From assembly GCF_027594865.1 (NCBI RefSeq), contig NZ_CP089391.1, positions 6,974,501 through 7,038,500 on the forward strand: 64,000 bases of DNA, read 5' to 3'. The stretch comes from Bradyrhizobium xenonodulans. GTDB taxonomy: Bacteria > Pseudomonadota > Alphaproteobacteria > Rhizobiales > Xanthobacteraceae. Numbering within the stretch: position 1 is the first letter of the stretch; the number at the start of each line of letters is the position of its first letter. A program made the position numbers and the translations under genes. The notes under the pieces were generated by a model. That model had not been told where the DNA came from and did no database searches. It was given only the letters and a program-made list of their open reading frames with translations. Shown here piece after piece: positions 63,317-64,000 of this stretch.

Positions 63317-64000
63317 TTAGAGCGGGATCTTTGCTTCCGTTTGTATACTCGCGGCGACGGTGCGAACTGCTTCGGCGAGAACGTCATGAGAGCGGACGTA
63401 GCCGAGGCATATGCGAATCGCTTCCGGCTGAATCTCATCCGGGGGTGCGTAAGGAGCGCCGCCAGATATCGCTATTCCAAGACTTCGAACGCGGCCGATC
63501 ATCCGCTCGGCTGACAAGCCTGTCGGCAAGCGGACCCACAAATGAAGCGCGCCATCGGCAACTGATGTATCGAGGTGCGAGACCAAAGGCCGTACCACAG
63601 TATATCGCCGCCGCATTTCGTCTCGCACAGCATCAATGATGCGCCAAGTTCCGCCATTTTCTATGAGTTGCGTACTGACGGCGGCATTGATTGGGGCGGC
63701 CATCCAGAAGGTCGACCTCACGCCCGGCCAAAAATACGTGTCAGAGAACGTCTCGCTCGGCGTGACGACGTAGGCGACCTTAAGCCCCGAGGCGACACTC
63801 TTGGCTGTGCCCAGCATGTACCAGCCACGTTCAGGCGCCAATGCAGATAACGGAGGTAGCTGAGCCTCGGGAAGCAGACTGTAAATGTCATCTTCAATAA
63901 TCTGCAGATCGTATTTCCGAGCGACGGCGACGATCGCTGCGCGGCGATCTAACGACATCGTTACGGTCGTTGGATTCTGCAGCGTTGACATCGCATACAT
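63317..64000 (-). CDS. MocR-like aminotransferase, partial (runs off the window)
   Basis: The last 227 codons of an aminotransferase whose 5' end lies beyond 64000. It contains STLQNPTTVTMSLDRRAAIV, QIIEDDIYSLLPEAQ and the PLP lysine in MLGTAKSVASGLKVAYVV. It is a clear paralogue of the protein at 54780 (same TT instead of TG in the NPTG turn). Whether a GntR DNA-binding domain precedes it cannot be seen; if so it is a MocR regulator of the operon that follows on the same strand. It ends 56 bases before the binding-protein start. Confidence 0.85.
   Translation of the reverse strand: MYAMSTLQNPTTVTMSLDRRAAIVAVARKYDLQIIEDDIYSLLPEAQLPPLSALAPERGWYMLGTAKSVASGLKVAYVVTPSETFSDTYFWPGVRSTFWMAAPINAAVSTQLIENGGTWRIIDAVRDEMRRRYTVVRPLVSHLDTSVADGALHLWVRLPTGLSAERMIGRVRSLGIAISGGAPYAPPDEIQPEAIRICLGYVRSHDVLAEAVRTVAASIQTEAKIPL

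Noticed and set aside
1..64000. tRNA, rRNA and CRISPR arrays
   Set aside because: None recognised by eye on either strand; a dedicated tRNA scan could still find one.

Overview
The window looks like part of the symbiosis island or another accessory region of a Bradyrhizobium-type alphaproteobacterium. The grounds are a bradavidin-like avidin with its terminal tag, an Omp25/RopB-type barrel, three decayed fragments that resemble the 5' end of nodD, a C4-dicarboxylate carrier, a soluble P450, and many decayed insertion-sequence pieces (IS3, IS66, IS110) between small accessory operons. I see no tRNA, rRNA or CRISPR array. The genus is an inference.

Layout. 1-5 kb: a HisC-like aminotransferase and two tandem copies of a luciferase-like monooxygenase; the duplication also copied the hisC tail. 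5-8 kb: dctA and metC on the minus strand. 8.8-10 kb: an outer-membrane barrel with a strong terminator, then an IS3 fragment. 10.4-15.3 kb (minus): an HNH-type protein with an unknown partner, a frameshifted RTX C-terminus, and a HipA-family kinase with an AbiEi-like N-terminus. 15.3-19.2 kb (minus): an NRPS with a condensation-like remnant, adenylation and carrier domains, beside a Tat-exported M6-like metallopeptidase. 19.4-22.3 kb: a decayed duplicate of the P450 promoter and 5' end, a methyltransferase and a small secreted cysteine protein. 22.4-26.0 kb: a three-gene biotin-dependent acyl-CoA carboxylase. 26.3-33.7 kb (minus): a seven-gene operon with a dimethyl-sulfone-monooxygenase-like enzyme (SfnG), a complete branched-chain-type ABC importer and an acyl-CoA-dehydrogenase-fold oxidoreductase, probably for scavenging organosulfur compounds.

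The most interesting part is 36.1-44.6 kb. Lysine N6-hydroxylase, MFS exporter, PhyH dioxygenase, cupin, methionyl-tRNA-synthetase-like enzyme and LysN-type aminotransferase lie in one tightly packed unit, followed by a SAICAR-synthetase-like ligase and a HAD phosphatase. The hydroxylase plus cupin plus MetRS-like set is the known machinery for making an N-N bond between N6-hydroxylysine and an amino acid. This therefore looks like a gene cluster for a hydrazine-derived natural product in a rhizobial background, with a tailoring set I do not recognise from a described pathway.

A second candidate pathway lies at 50.1-58.5 kb: phosphoenolpyruvate mutase, a nucleotidyltransferase, two aminotransferases, a CDP-alcohol phosphatidyltransferase, a GNAT acetyltransferase, a methyltransferase and an aspartoacylase-family deacylase, with no phosphonopyruvate decarboxylase in the window. 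This suggests a phosphonate, perhaps phosphonoalanine-type or lipid-linked. At 59-64 kb (minus) a phosphodiesterase of the alkaline-phosphatase superfamily, an amidohydrolase, a solute-binding protein and another aminotransferase (cut by the window end) look like an uptake and breakdown set. Between the two clusters lie the P450, the avidin and a di-haem peroxidase.

All functional calls come from reading motifs by eye; no database search was run.
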